A DNA stretch of 64,000 nucleotides from Silene conica (lineage: Eukaryota > Streptophyta > Magnoliopsida > Caryophyllales > Caryophyllaceae). The position numbers and the translations under genes are program-made. The notes under the pieces are model-generated. The model saw nothing but the letters and a program-made list of their open reading frames with translations, was not told the DNA's origin and did no database searches. The stretch lies in contig CM055317.2 in NCBI GenBank assembly GCA_029255685.2, positions 15,393,501 to 15,457,500 on the forward strand, written 5' to 3'. Positions 46,692 to 58,456 of this stretch are shown piece by piece. Position 1 is the stretch's first letter. Each line of letters starts with the position of its first letter.

Positions 46692-47630
46692 TGTAGGAAA
46701 TAATTTCTTAAATTACTCATAAAAGTATTAACTTAATTAATACTGCCAAAGATTATATCAAAAATGAATTGATATTAAAACAATAGAATTGAAATAATAG
46801 GACAAGGATCATAGAAATAACCTTTGGTCCTATATGAGATCGGCCTAAGAACAACCTAGTATAAACCCAAACATCAAGGTAGAAGTTCTCCTTAGATTGC
46901 ACCCAAGACGACTGAGAAAGATTCCCTCAAAGCTCCTCCTAAATTACTATAATTATTTTAGAGGATTTATTTTGGGATTAAGATGATAAACTAATCAAGG
47001 AGAATAAGAGAGGAAAAGCGTTTTCTTCTTGTGTATCCAACCTCACGGCCGAAACCCTCTATATATAGGGTTTTGTTTTGTGTTGGTATGGTACTTCAAT
47101 TAGGAAACCTCATTATAATATAATATTTTGAGTCAGTTTCCTTATTCCGAACTTCCTTAAAATATCATATATATTTTAATACTTTTCGGTGTACAAATTT
47201 AATTCCCGGAGAATATTAATTAATTATCTTATAATTAATTAATCCCAATTATATTATTCTATCATATATTAAAATATACTTAATAAATATAACTTTTATA
47301 TATATTTATTAGAATTAACATTTAATTCATTTCTCCTAGTTATTATTTAATCATATTAAATGTTTATCATCTACTTAGCTACATTTAGCTAAGTTTAGCA
47401 TTTATGCAATTATATCAATATATAATCACATTTCTCAGTACTATTCGATAGGTGTGACCTTTAGGGATCAGCTGATTATCGTCATCATATGACAGTAACG
47501 TCAAACTTCTAGTGAGCCAATCGTTACCGATAAACGTTAATCAACTGATTAATATACTAAGTATCCCTGCGTGATCCTGTAAAAGATTTACTCAAATAAT
47601 CACACACTGTGGAGGACATTTACTCCAACA
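46692..47630 (-). repeat. 3' LTR of element C (left copy)
   Basis: An uninterrupted 939-bp LTR; it shows the empty target site for MITE I (CTTAAAATATCATATATA, about 47156-47173). The polypurine tract of the element adjoins it on the right. Confidence 0.9.
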
Positions 47631-48429
47631 ATCTCCCACTTGTCCTACAAGTGTGTGTGCGATTACGATTCTCATATCCATGCATTATTCTCCCACTCAA
47701 TGGAAGACAAATTGCAAAGTCTTACCTTACAAGGTCGTATCTCCCAAGTAATCATATCAGTAGTGGTTTCCTCGACTAGAGAGCAACATAACTGATACGA
47801 ATCATATTCGAGCATGGCCATGCGTTTAAGTTACTACTCCTCGAGTGGCCCTGAGAAATATATATAAAACCTGATAAAGGCTGGATATTTTCCTTGACTT
47901 ATGACCTGCCAATGGAAGCACAGCATGAAATGACCCAGTAAAAGTCTGATTGGTCTTCTTTTACGGTGCGACCTAGGACAGAAACCAAAGCCACCCAAAA
48001 ACTGTCTATATCGCATGAAATAAACAATGGTCAAAAGAACCGACTTTAGGAATCACGATAGACGTCTCATCCACGACCAGGCACCTATTGTATCTTAACA
48101 TTTAGGACTCTATGTTGTGGTCACTATGTCCTATGCGATATCATATACCCATATTTGTTATTGATCAGTCAGACGCTTGACTTATGGAATATTGAACCTT
48201 CCATCCTTCAACTAACAAAATAATCACCTGAGTTATCAGCTCATATTGGTGTTTACGGCAAAATCAGAAATATAAAGTAAAACAGTTCACCGTGTGGTGT
48301 TCAAAAATTGTCATACAATCCACATGTAATACAATATAAAGAAATTCAATGATTTTATTAAGTAATAATTTGAAATGATCAAACATTAATCAAATAATGT
48401 TTATTACAATTCTGGAACACGCTTTATCC
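47631..48429 (-). other. Element C 3' untranslated region
   Basis: Lies between the RNase H stop and the 3' LTR on the element strand. It starts with the polypurine tract and otherwise has no recognised coding sequence. The 66-residue frame at 47834-48034 is not supported. Confidence 0.6.
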
Positions 48430-48497
48430 CCATGGATGAGATGTGCCCTTAATGTTTATTATGCGGTAGTGCCTTAGACAGCGGATCAACAATGTTG
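48430..48497 (-). pseudogene. Element C RNase H, C-terminal tail
   Basis: On the minus strand, after the target duplication ttatc of P, the frame gives NNIVDPLSKALP followed by a short tail and stop. This is the usual end of copia RNase H (the A/VDPLTKxLP motif). It continues the segment that stops at 51565 on the far side of the palindrome. Confidence 0.75.
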
Positions 48498-48502
48498 TTA
48501 TC

Positions 48503-51500
48503 TGTAACACCCCCATTTATTTAAGAGCCTTTAGCAAGACATTCTCAATAAATAGAGTTGTTACCATCTCGGAATGTCCGAGGTAGTGAATAAAAAAGTA
48601 AAACAAACCAAATTACTTTATAAAAAAACTGGTTAAATTTAAACTTTTGCTATTACAACATTTATAACGCGAAGAATAAAAGTCGTACAACTGATAACAT
48701 CTAAGTATGCGATCTAATTCTAAGTAGGTCCAATCAACATTTATAACACGAAGAATAAAAGTCGTACAACTGATAACATCTAAGTATGCGATCTAATTCT
48801 AAGTAGGTCCAAGCCAGGTCTCTCTCCATGCCCAAGCTCCTAATCCATCTGTCTCTGACCTGTAGAATCTACTCCCATTCCGGATCATCATAGGTGTACA
48901 CGAATACACTGTCAACCTCGCGGTTGAGTAGGATAACACAATATTTATAATGCAACAGTTAAATGATATGCAAATGCCATGATATGCTCGAGCTCAATCT
49001 CAATCTCATTCTCAAACTCATACCCTTGCCCCAAGCCATACCGAACCTCCCGACAGACTATAATCGGTCGTCACCGAACACCAGCTCAATAGCTGATAAG
49101 ACACCAGGCCTGGTCTTCAGAACCACCCTGGGCTTTATATCAGAACAATATCTGACCATAAGTTTCTCAGTAACCAATGCATATGCTATGCTCATGAATG
49201 CAACGATATATTTATTCAATCATGCTATCAAATAAGTAATGCTCATGCCATTAACAATAATCCACAATCAATCCAACCAATATCATTCTCATATCAATCA
49301 TACTCAGCATCCATAACACACAATACCACATCCATTCGTAACACATCATAGAGTGTAAGGTGGTTTCCTACTTGGATATCAATATAATCCAATAGCAAGC
49401 CAGCAAGTAAACATAGTTAATTATGACACTTCAATACCGTCACCTAACAATTAGCAGAAGTATACAATCACTAATCATTCCAATAACTAATTGTACTCCC
49501 GTCTACTTAACTTATTCATGAGCTTAATTAAATAAAACAATCACGACACAACGATTATAATATACATAATTATTAACTAATATAATGATATAAACAAATA
49601 TAATATATCAATTAATCAAATTAACTAATTAAATAATATATTACACACAACGAGACCGTATTAAACACGACTACTTCAATTAGCTTAACTAACCCATCTT
49701 TATAACTTTTATAACTAATCTTCGATTAATAATCAAACATAGAAAATATAAATAAACAATTGATAACCGTCACATCCATGTATAAAATTACTTAATAACT
49801 TTAATCATTACAAACATGAACGAAATTGCTAACCATAATAATCATACTAACAATGATAATATTATCACAATAACAATATTAATAATATTAATAATAATAA
49901 TAACATTAGTAATAATAATAATAACAAGAATAATAAATAGTAATAATATCAATAATAATAATAATAATATAATTCGTCGACAACGATAATAACAATAACG
50001 AGTAATGCTAATACTACTACTAATAATAATACAAAAATAATAATAATAATAATAATTAGAAATTCGGCGATGAATTATAATAATTATTATTATTATTATT
50101 TTTGTATTATTATTAGTAGTAGTATTAGCATTACTCGTTATTGTTATTATCGTTGTCGACGAATTATATTATTATTATTATTGATACTACTACTATTTAT
50201 TATTCTTGTTATTATTATTATTATTACTAATGTTGTTATTATTATTAATATTATTAATATTGTTATTGTGATAATATTATCATTGTTCGTATAATTATTA
50301 TGGTTAGCAATTTCGTTCATGTTAGTAATGATTAAAGTTATTAAGTAATTTTATACATGGATGTGACGGTTATCAATTGTTTATTTATATTTTCTATGTT
50401 CGATTATTTAATCGAAGATTAGTTATAAAAGTTATAAAGACGGGTTAGTCAAGCTAATTGAAGTAGTCGTGTTTAATACGGTCTCGTTGTGTGTAATATA
50501 TTATTTAATTAGTTAATTTGATTAATTGATATATTATATTTGTTTATATCATTATATTAGTTAATAATTATGTATATTATAATCGTTGTGTCGTGATTGT
50601 TTTATTTAATTAAGCTCATGAATAAGTTAAGTAGACAGGAGTACAATTAGTTATTGGAATGATTAGTGATTGTATACTTCTGCTAATTGTTAGGTGACGG
50701 TATTGAAGTGTCATAACTCTGTTTACTTGCTGGCTTGCTATTGGATTATATTGCTATCCAAGTAGGAAACCACCTTACACTCTATGATGTGTTACGAATG
50801 GATGTGGTATTGTGTGTTATGGATGCTGAGTATGATTGATATGAGAATGATATTGGTTGGATTGATTGTGGATTATTGTTAATGGCATGAGCATTACATT
50901 ATTTGATAGCATGATTGAATAAATATATCGTTGCATTCATGAGCATAGCATATGCATTGGTTACTGAGAAACTTATGGTCAGATATTGTTCTGATATAAA
51001 GCCCAGGGTGGTTCTGCAGACCAGGCCTGGTGTCTTATCAGCTATTGAGCTGGTGTTCGGTGACGACCGATTATAGTTTGCCGGGAGGTTCGGTATGACT
51101 TGGTGCAAGGGTATGAGTTTGAGAATGAGATTGAGATTGAGATTGAGCTCGAGCATATCATGGCATTTGCATATCATTTAACTGTTGCATTATAAATATT
51201 GTGTTATCCTACTCAACCGCGAGGTTGACAGTGTATTCGTGTACACCTACGATGATCCGGAATGGGGAGTAGATTCTACATGTCAGAGACAGATGGATTT
51301 TGGAGCTTGGGCATGGAGAGAGACCTGGCTTGGACCTACTTAAAATTAGATCCATACTAAGATGTTATCAGTTGTACGACTTTTATTCTTCGCGTTATAA
51401 ATGTTGTAATAGCAAAAGTTTAAATTTAACTAGGTTTTTTATAAAGTACTTTGGTTTGTTTTACTTTGTTATTCACTACCTCGGACATTCCGAGATGGTA

Positions 51501-51559
51501 ACAGCTCTATTTATTGAGAATGTCTTGCTAAAGGCTCTTAAATAAATGGGGGTGTTACA
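48503..51559. mobile_element. Giant palindromic element P derived from LTR sequence; TSD ttatc
   Basis: The left arm 48503-50065 and right arm 50072-51559 are reverse complements of each other over about 1.49 kb, joined by the 6-base loop GGCGAT. The outer ends are TGTAACACCC and GGGTGTTACA, as in gypsy LTRs. Flanking 5-bp duplications ttatc lie at 48498-48502 and 51560-51564. The arms resemble the 3' part of an H-type LTR: TTA-rich stretch, CTCAACCGCGAGGTTGAC, CTACCTCGG...CCGAGATGGTAACA, AATAAATGGGGGTGTTACA. The left arm has an extra 79-bp tandem duplication (48656-48813). The mirrored 90- and 92-residue frames are not genes. Confidence 0.9.
48656..48813. repeat. 79-bp tandem duplication in left arm of P only
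   Basis: CAACATTTATAACRCGAAG begins at 48656 and again at 48735, and the two units are otherwise nearly identical. The right arm has a single corresponding unit (about 51340-51420). Confidence 0.9.
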
Positions 51560-51564
51560 TTATC

Positions 51565-52983
51565 CTTTCCAATCTTGCACAATGTTATTTCCTTTTGCTC
51601 CATGTAATCTCTTATCAGATGAGCTTTTCTGAGTACATGTCTAGATTTGTTGCTAGACTTAGGCTCCTTAGCCTGGAAGATTGCAACACTGTTATCACAA
51701 TAAAGGGTGATTGGATCTTTCACACTAGGTACTACTTTTAGTCCTTGTTAGAAAATAACGCATCCAAATAGCTTCCTTTGCAGCTTCGGAAGCTGCCAAG
51801 TACTCAGACTCTGTTGTAGAATCTGCTGTAACGCTCTGTTTGGAACTCTTTCAACTGACTGCTCCACCATTAAGAGTAAAGACAAAATCCGACTGAGATT
51901 TAGAATCATCACGATCGGTTTGGAAACTAGCATCTGTGTAACCCTTAGCACTTAGCTCCATGTCTCCACCATATACCAGTGCCCAATCCTTAGTCCTTCG
52001 TAATTACTTAACGATGTTCTTGACGGCTATCCAGTGACTTTCATTTGGATGATTTTGGTAACGGCTGACCATACTCAATGCATATGCCACGTCAAGACGT
52101 GTGCACATCATGACATACATGATCGACCCTACTGCCGAAGCATAAGGTACCCGACTCATGCGTTCAGTTTCTTCCGTTGTTGTAGGTAATTGTTTCTTAC
52201 TCAGATGCACCCCATGAACAACAGGAAGGTAACCTCTCTTGGAGTTTGTCATACTGAATCTATCAAGAATCTTATCTATATAATCTTCTTGACTCAATGC
52301 TAACATCCTTTTCAATCTATCTCTATAGATGCAGATGCCTAGAATCCTCTGTGCCTCGCCCAAATCTTTCATTTTAAAATGGTTCTTTAACCATGTCTTA
52401 ACCGACGAAAGCATAAGAATGTCGTTTCCAATTTGTAGTATATCATCTACATACAATACTAGGAATACGATTTTACTCCCACTTGACTTGATATACAGAC
52501 ATGGTTCTTCGACACTTCGAATGAATCCGTTCTGTTTTATCACGTCATCAAAACGATGATTCCAACTCCGTGATGCTTGCTTAAGTCCATAGATGGAACG
52601 CTTGAGCTTGCACACTTTCTTAGGATGTTTAGGATCGATGAAACCCTCAGGCTGTATCATATACAGTTCTTCTTCCAAAAACCCGTTTAGGAAGGTGGTT
52701 TTCACATCCATTTGCTAGATCTCATAATCATGAAATGCGGCTATCGCTAAGATAATCCGAATAGATCTAAGCATTACGACTGGAGCAAATATCTCATCAT
52801 AGTGCAACCGTGTACTTGAGTGAAACCTTTTGCCACCAATCGTGCTTTATAAACATTTGGTTGTCCATCTAGTGCACGCTTTATCTTATAAAACCATTTG
52901 CACTGTAGGGGTTTTACCTTTTCAGGCAAATCAAACAAATCCCATACTTGATTCTCTTGCATGGAATCTATTTCGGACTGCAT
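51565..52983 (-). pseudogene. Element C reverse transcriptase and RNase H
   Basis: Minus-strand frames give copia RT: WDLFDLPEKVKPLQCKWFYK and KARLVAKGFTQ (52983-52780); then, after a stop and frame change, [18 protein letters not shown] (52711), [11 protein letters not shown], and an intact catalytic YVDDI (about 52440). Connection motifs follow ([19 protein letters not shown]). RNase H then follows in broken frames at about 51960-51740 (YTDASFQTD, ESEYLAASEAAKEA) and 51723-51565 (LYCDNSVAI). It is split from its last residues by P. Several stops and frameshifts inactivate it. Confidence 0.9.
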
Positions 52984-53249
52984 GGCTTCGAGTCATAGCT
53001 TAGAGTCGGAACATGTCATGGCTCCTTTGTAGGTAGCTGGTTCTTTACTCTCAAGGAGTAATAGGTTTTCTGCACCACCTTTCTCAACCATACCAATGTA
53101 TCGGTCTGGGGGGTGAGAAACTCGAACCGTCCTCCTAGGTTCCTCTAGAATGGATACCATAGCAGATGTGGAAGGAACAATTTCTTCCATCACACTGTTG
53201 GTTTCTGGTTCTTGAACCTCTGACAGATCAAAAGTTCTACTACTCTGTT
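52984..53249 (-). pseudogene. Element C integrase-RT linker
   Basis: The minus-strand frame contains RRTVRVSHPPDRYIGM, the linker typically found just before copia RT, and ends at a TAA near 52993. It lies on the far side of solo LTR G from the integrase. The duplication ctgtt is at 53245-53249. Confidence 0.75.
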
Positions 53250-56226
53250 TGTAAAACCCCTCGCGAAAGCGGAAATATAAACATACAAACGTACTAAAAA
53301 TGCAGCTGAATTAAAACTTTTAAAGTAAACAACATGCGAGAAGAATTAAACTGAAACGGAAACTGAAACTGGAAAAGATAAGTCACAGTTCTAAGTACGA
53401 ACGAAAATATAAATACAAAGCCTGGGATGGAACATCCCTACAGGCACCAACAAAACTGTATCAAAAGAAACTAAGAGTCTAGCTAATCGGTAAACGTGTA
53501 TGTCATATGATGAAAGGATCATCACTCGCTAGCTCTCGTGTGAACCCCGATCCAACCTGCATGTACCTACATACATGAAAACATGTACGCCACAATCAGT
53601 GGGGAGTGACTAGAGTTCTCCTAGCCACCTTTTGTGACAACACGTAACAGGTAAAAAAATACAGAATGCTCCAACACATAATAACATGTGAAGCATAAAC
53701 ATCTCATCAACTGTCTCAACTGTCATGCAATACTAATGCATAGCTCTCAACCCAACTTCATAAACCGCTAGGAAGGAGAGCCGGTTTCCCTACTGGTTAC
53801 CCAGTCGGGGGGGTCTTTCAGTCCAACTATTTATGAAACCGATCAAAGAGTCATCCAATGCCTTGGATGAGCAATACTAAAGTCAACATAAGACTCCTCA
53901 ACAACAGCATCTGAACATCGGTAAACACATCTATATCTGACACTGTACCAACACTAGGCAAGCAGATAAATTCAGCAAGTATAAGGTTCAGCGGTCAACT
54001 TAAGACATAACCTATATAGTAAAACATTCAGCAAGTGTAAGGTTCAGCGGTCAACTTAAGACATAACCTAAACACCAAAACATTCAGCAAGCAAGGACTC
54101 AGAGGCCAACTTAAGGCATGAACCTGCCAATCAGCAAGACACTAGACTCAGCGGCCAACTTAAGGCATAGACTAGCATCCAAAAGTAAAGGACTCAGAGG
54201 CCAGCTTAAGGCATGTCCCTTATCCACATCACAAGGTACTAGACTCAGAGGCCAGCTTAAGGCATGTCCTAGCACCAAACATCTGCACTCCGGGCAAGGT
54301 GTCAGTTCCTTAGCTATCCCGTTGTGCAGCTGCTCTACTCGTCAGACTCAGATGCCAACTTAAGGCATGTTCCAACGCGATCACAATCAAACATGTCTGG
54401 ACTCAGAGGCCAGCTTAAGGCATGTCCCAGACACGACAAACATACACATATAGGGCTCAGAGGCCAGCTTAAGGCATATCCCCATATATGACAAACAACT
54501 CGTGTATTAAGTTCAGAGGCCAGCTTAAGGCATAACTTAATACGCATCAACTCAACATCATCAAAGTCTATGAACTAAACTATAGTTCTATTTTTCTTAA
54601 TTTCTAGTCAACACTTAATCGACCCCGGGAACTAAGTTGAGGGAGAGCCGGTTTCCCTTTCGGTTACCCGACCGGGGGGTCTCTGTCCTCACTCCATTCC
54701 CGAACCCAATATAGTGTCGCCCATCCTCCGGGGACCTCAAATACATATCAAGGATACAAGGAACGAGTTTCAATCAAAACCGATCAACTGTTTAAAAGTT
54801 ATACGCAAATTACAAACAAAACAGTCTACAGGGATCCCCAGCCGGTCGGCAGGCAGCCGGTCGGCCGGCTGGTGATCCTCTCGGCCTTTCTTTCTTTGTT
54901 AACAACAACACAACACAAGGGACTCCCAGCCGGTCGGCAGGCAGCCGGTCGGCCGGCTGGGAACCCAATTATAGGTTCTCAAAAACTCGTACCCCTACCC
55001 CTATGCACTCCCAGCCGGCTGGGCTCCCCTATATATATATGTTCTCGCAAAAACACAAAAGCAACACAAAGAGACCACCAGCCGGTCGGCAGGTAGCCGG
55101 TCGGCCGGCTGGCAGTCCCAAGGCCAAATTTTCTCAAACTCGCAAAAATCTCATAAGACGCTCCCAGCCGGTCGACCGGCGGCCGGTCGGTCGACCGGCT
55201 CAGAGAGCCTGTTCGTAAATTTCGCAATTCCAGCCTACTCAAAATACAATAAATCGACACCAAATCCTTATGAATCGTTACCAATGAAGTTTACTCAACA
55301 TTATGAATCATCCTATACTACTATCTAACAGCAAACAAAACCCATAACAATCCTCAAACGATTAATTCATGTATCCGTCTTAACTTTGTGAAAAACTGAA
55401 AATAAGCTTAAGAACATATAACAACATCATCAAGCATGAATTCTTCACATAAGAACAATCCTAAACATGATACTAAGTCCATTGATCATTGAACATTAAC
55501 AAAAATCAGAAACAAATATAAGAACGCATCAAAACTTGCTAATATTCACAATAAGGCCGAGTTTCTCATTATCGTCACCTTGAATGCAATCCGGCTTAAA
55601 GATCCTCCTCTACGACGAAGCTATCAACTCCCGGGTCGTCCAAGCTCACACCTACATCACGAAAAACAAGTTTAACGGACTGAAATTCGAATCCCACAAA
55701 AACAGCCCGAAATTCGAAGTGAAGGATTTGAAAAACGGAAGTGATAGATGGCTTGTAAATTCGATGAGGATTCCGAAAATGTTATTATTACCTTAAATCG
55801 GTAGACGGATGATGAAGAAAAGAGCAAAAGAAGAGGTTATTAATGGAGGTTTTTGAAGGAAATGAGTTTACAGTGGGAAGAGTTGAAGGAGATGAATAAA
55901 TGTCGACATATGTGATTTTAGGGGTTTAAGTAAGTGTCCTTTCCGTATTAAATGAGACGGGTTGGAAAACACAATTGTTGAGACGGACTTTAAGTTGCCA
56001 TGTTATATTCGTCTTAAAGACTTAAGGTTCTCAAGACGGATCTTGACGGAACAATTAAAATTAACTTATCAATAATCATTAAAGTGTTATTTTAAAGTGG
56101 ATTAACATCAGATATTAAAATATTATTTTATCCCGTAACAATAATTGAAACCTTTAGAATTATATTTTATTAATTAAAATAATTAAAAGTCTTTAAATAT
56201 AAATCACGAAAATACGGGATGTTACA
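53250..56226 (-). mobile_element. Solo LTR G, E-related family; TSD ctgtt
   Basis: 2977 bp, TGTAAAACCCCTCGCG...CGGGATGTTACA on plus, flanked by ctgtt at 53245-53249 and 56227-56231. It is the reverse complement of the E-type LTR, with both hairpin arrays present: CTTAAGGCAT units at about 53985-54550 and CCGG units at about 54834-55210. The GACCCCCC-type bracket motif lies at about 53775-53820 and 54645-54685. No internal region remains. Confidence 0.9.
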
Positions 56227-56231
56227 CTGTT

Positions 56232-57150
56232 TGCTCGAGAGAAACTCTTTCTCTAAAAACTTCGCACTAGCTGCAACAAACACTCTTTGTTCGGTAGGTG
56301 AGTAAAAGTAGTGACCAAAAATTCCTTTGGGATAACCTACAAAGTAAGTCTTGACCGATCGTGGGCCTAGCTTGTCTTCGTGTCTCCACTTGACATAAGC
56401 TTCACAGCCCCAAACCCGAATAAAGGACCAGTCAGGAACTTTTCCTTTCCACATCTCATCTGGAGTCTTGTCTGCTGCTTTAGTCGGACTTCGGTTAAGT
56501 ATTAGAACAGCTGATTGAAGAGCAAATCCCCATAATAAATCAGGCACAACCGTGTGACTCATCATGGGTCGAACCATATCTAATAAAGTTCGATTTCTCC
56601 GTTCGGATACACCATTTAATTGTGGTGTTCCAGGTGGAGTCAACTGCGATACAATACCACAGTCTTTCAGGTGTTGATCAAACTCAGTCGAAAGATACTC
56701 GCCACCACGATCAGATCGAAGTGCCTTTATCTTCCTATCCAATTGGTTCTCAACCTTATTTTGGAATTCCTTGAACTTGTCAAAGGATTCACTTTTATGT
56801 TTCATTAAATAGACATACCCGTATCTACTTAAATCATCCGTAAAAGTGATGAAATATCTATAGCCGTCTCTTGCTGTGATTGTCATAGGACCACATACAT
56901 CTGTTTGTATGAGTCCTAGAAGATCACTAGCTCGCATTCCAATACCTTTAAAGGAAATACGAGTCATCTTTCCGATGAGACATGATTCACACGTACCAAT
57001 TGATTCATAAAGAAATGGTGGTATTGACCTATTCTTAATGAGTTTCTCTACGCGTTTTCATTGATGTGTCCCATTCAACAATGACATAGATACGTTTGTT
57101 CTTTATCACCTGTTTTAGCCCTTTTAATATTCACATGATGAGGTTTGGTC
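56232..57150 (-). pseudogene. Element C integrase
   Basis: The minus-strand frame from about 56967 shows the copia integrase core with D (LIQTDVCGPM), D (LRSDRGGEYL) and E (LNGVSERRNRTLLDM), then LLWGFALQSAVLILNR and the downstream WGCEAYVK and GPRSVKTYFVGYPKG. Upstream at about 57060-56990 a frame with CESCLIGKM is part of the zinc-binding region. The frame is cut at the insertion of solo LTR G. All three catalytic residues are retained, but upstream frame breaks and G inactivate it. Confidence 0.9.
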
Positions 57151-57200
57151 TAAAACATATATTCCGTTTACGGAAACAGCTTTTCCATAAATCATATCGT

Positions 57201-57600
57201 TTAATGAAAAAGTACAACAATTGTGCTTAATATTAAAACAAAAACCTTCTGAATCCAAAACAGAAATAGAATAATGTTTTTCGACAAACTAGGAACAAAA
57301 TAACAATTATTTAAAAATAACTCGAAACCACTAGGTAGTTTGAGTACATAAGTTCCTATGGAGACAGCTGCAACCTTTGCTCCATTTCCAACACGAAGGT
57401 CAACGTTCCCTTTCTCAAGTTTGCGGACGTCCCTTAAACCCTGCAAGTGATTACACAAGTGAGAACCACAACCAGTATCAAATACCCATATTGTTGAACT
57501 TGCATGGTTTATTTCAATCATATGAATAAATGACGGTATACCTGTGGCTGTCACTCGTCCAGCCTTGATATCCTTGAGGTACTTAGGGCAGTTCCTTTTC
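57201..57600 (-). pseudogene. Element C aspartic protease
   Basis: The minus-strand frame contains WVFDTGCGSHLC (catalytic DTG), then LRVGNGAKVAAVSIGTYVL and NCYFVPSLSKNI, the normal copia protease order. It is separated from gag by a TAG that replaces the Trp codon expected in the zinc knuckle (about 57603-57605), and frameshifts near 57270-57260. Confidence 0.85.
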
Positions 57601-58456
57601 TAATGCCCAGACTCGTGGCAATGGTGGCACTCTCCTTCTTTCCCTTTGGTCTTAGTTTTGGCCTTTGAGTTACTGGACTCACCAGGTCCACTCTTGGGCT
57701 TCGACTGCTTTCTTTTGAACTGAGGCTTCTTAACATTTAAGGGAGCCTTTGCCTTTCCCTTTCCCTTCCAATTAGCTTCTATGACAAGGACGTCCTTCTT
57801 AGCACTCCCACTCAAATTGAGATCCTTCTCAGCTTGCACGAGCTGAGAGTGGAGTTCATGAAGACTTTTCTTCATGTCATTCATGTTATAATTCACCCTA
57901 AATTGGGTGAACCCATCATGAAGAGAGTGTAAGATTCGGTCTACAATGATTGACTCCTCAATCTTGCAACCGAGAGACTCTAGAACTTCCACATTCTCAA
58001 TCATCTTGAGGATGTGTGGGCTAACAGCTTGGCCCTTGGACAGTTTAGCTTCGAAGAAGCGGACTGCTGCGTTCTCGGAGCTTGCGAGAATTCATTGGTA
58101 AGGGTGGTGAAAACCTTATTCGCACCTTGTGAAATGAAGCGGCGTTGCAAATTGCTTTCCATTGCATAAATAAGTACATTCTTAATCGCACCAGCTTCAC
58201 GAACGAACTCATCATATGCAGTTTGTTGGGCTCCAGTCCTTGCAGTTGGTTCAGCCGCTACTTGCTCAACCAAATACTTTAATTTACCGTCAGCAATGGC
58301 AGCATTCCGTAATGCTGCCTCCCAATCGGTAAAGTTACTCCCATCATTCTTAAGGCGGGATTTCTGATTGTAGGACACGTGGTCCATAAAAGAGCGTAAC
58401 CACGACTCCCTGGTGAGGGTGGCGCTAGGGCCCGGAGTTGCATTTGGATCAGTCAT
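57600..58456 (-). pseudogene. Element C gag
   Basis: ATG at 58456 on minus (MTDPNATPGPSATLTR). Capsid-like sequence runs to about 58060 (NDGSNFTDWEAALRNAA), then a frame change after which homology continues at 58010-57600 (ESIIVDRILHSLHDGFTQFRV, VQAEKDLNLSG). A basic linker follows, then a CCHC knuckle starting CHHCHESGH. One frameshift (about 58070) and one amber stop in the knuckle make it non-functional. Confidence 0.85.

Noticed and set aside
50070-50294. 74-residue frame rich in Ile/Leu/Tyr resembling a membrane protein
   Set aside because: It is a translation of the TTA/ATT-rich centre of palindrome P.
48963-51177. Two near-identical 90- and 92-residue proteins on opposite strands
   Set aside because: They are the mirror images expected from the two arms of the palindrome; no domain and no independent support.
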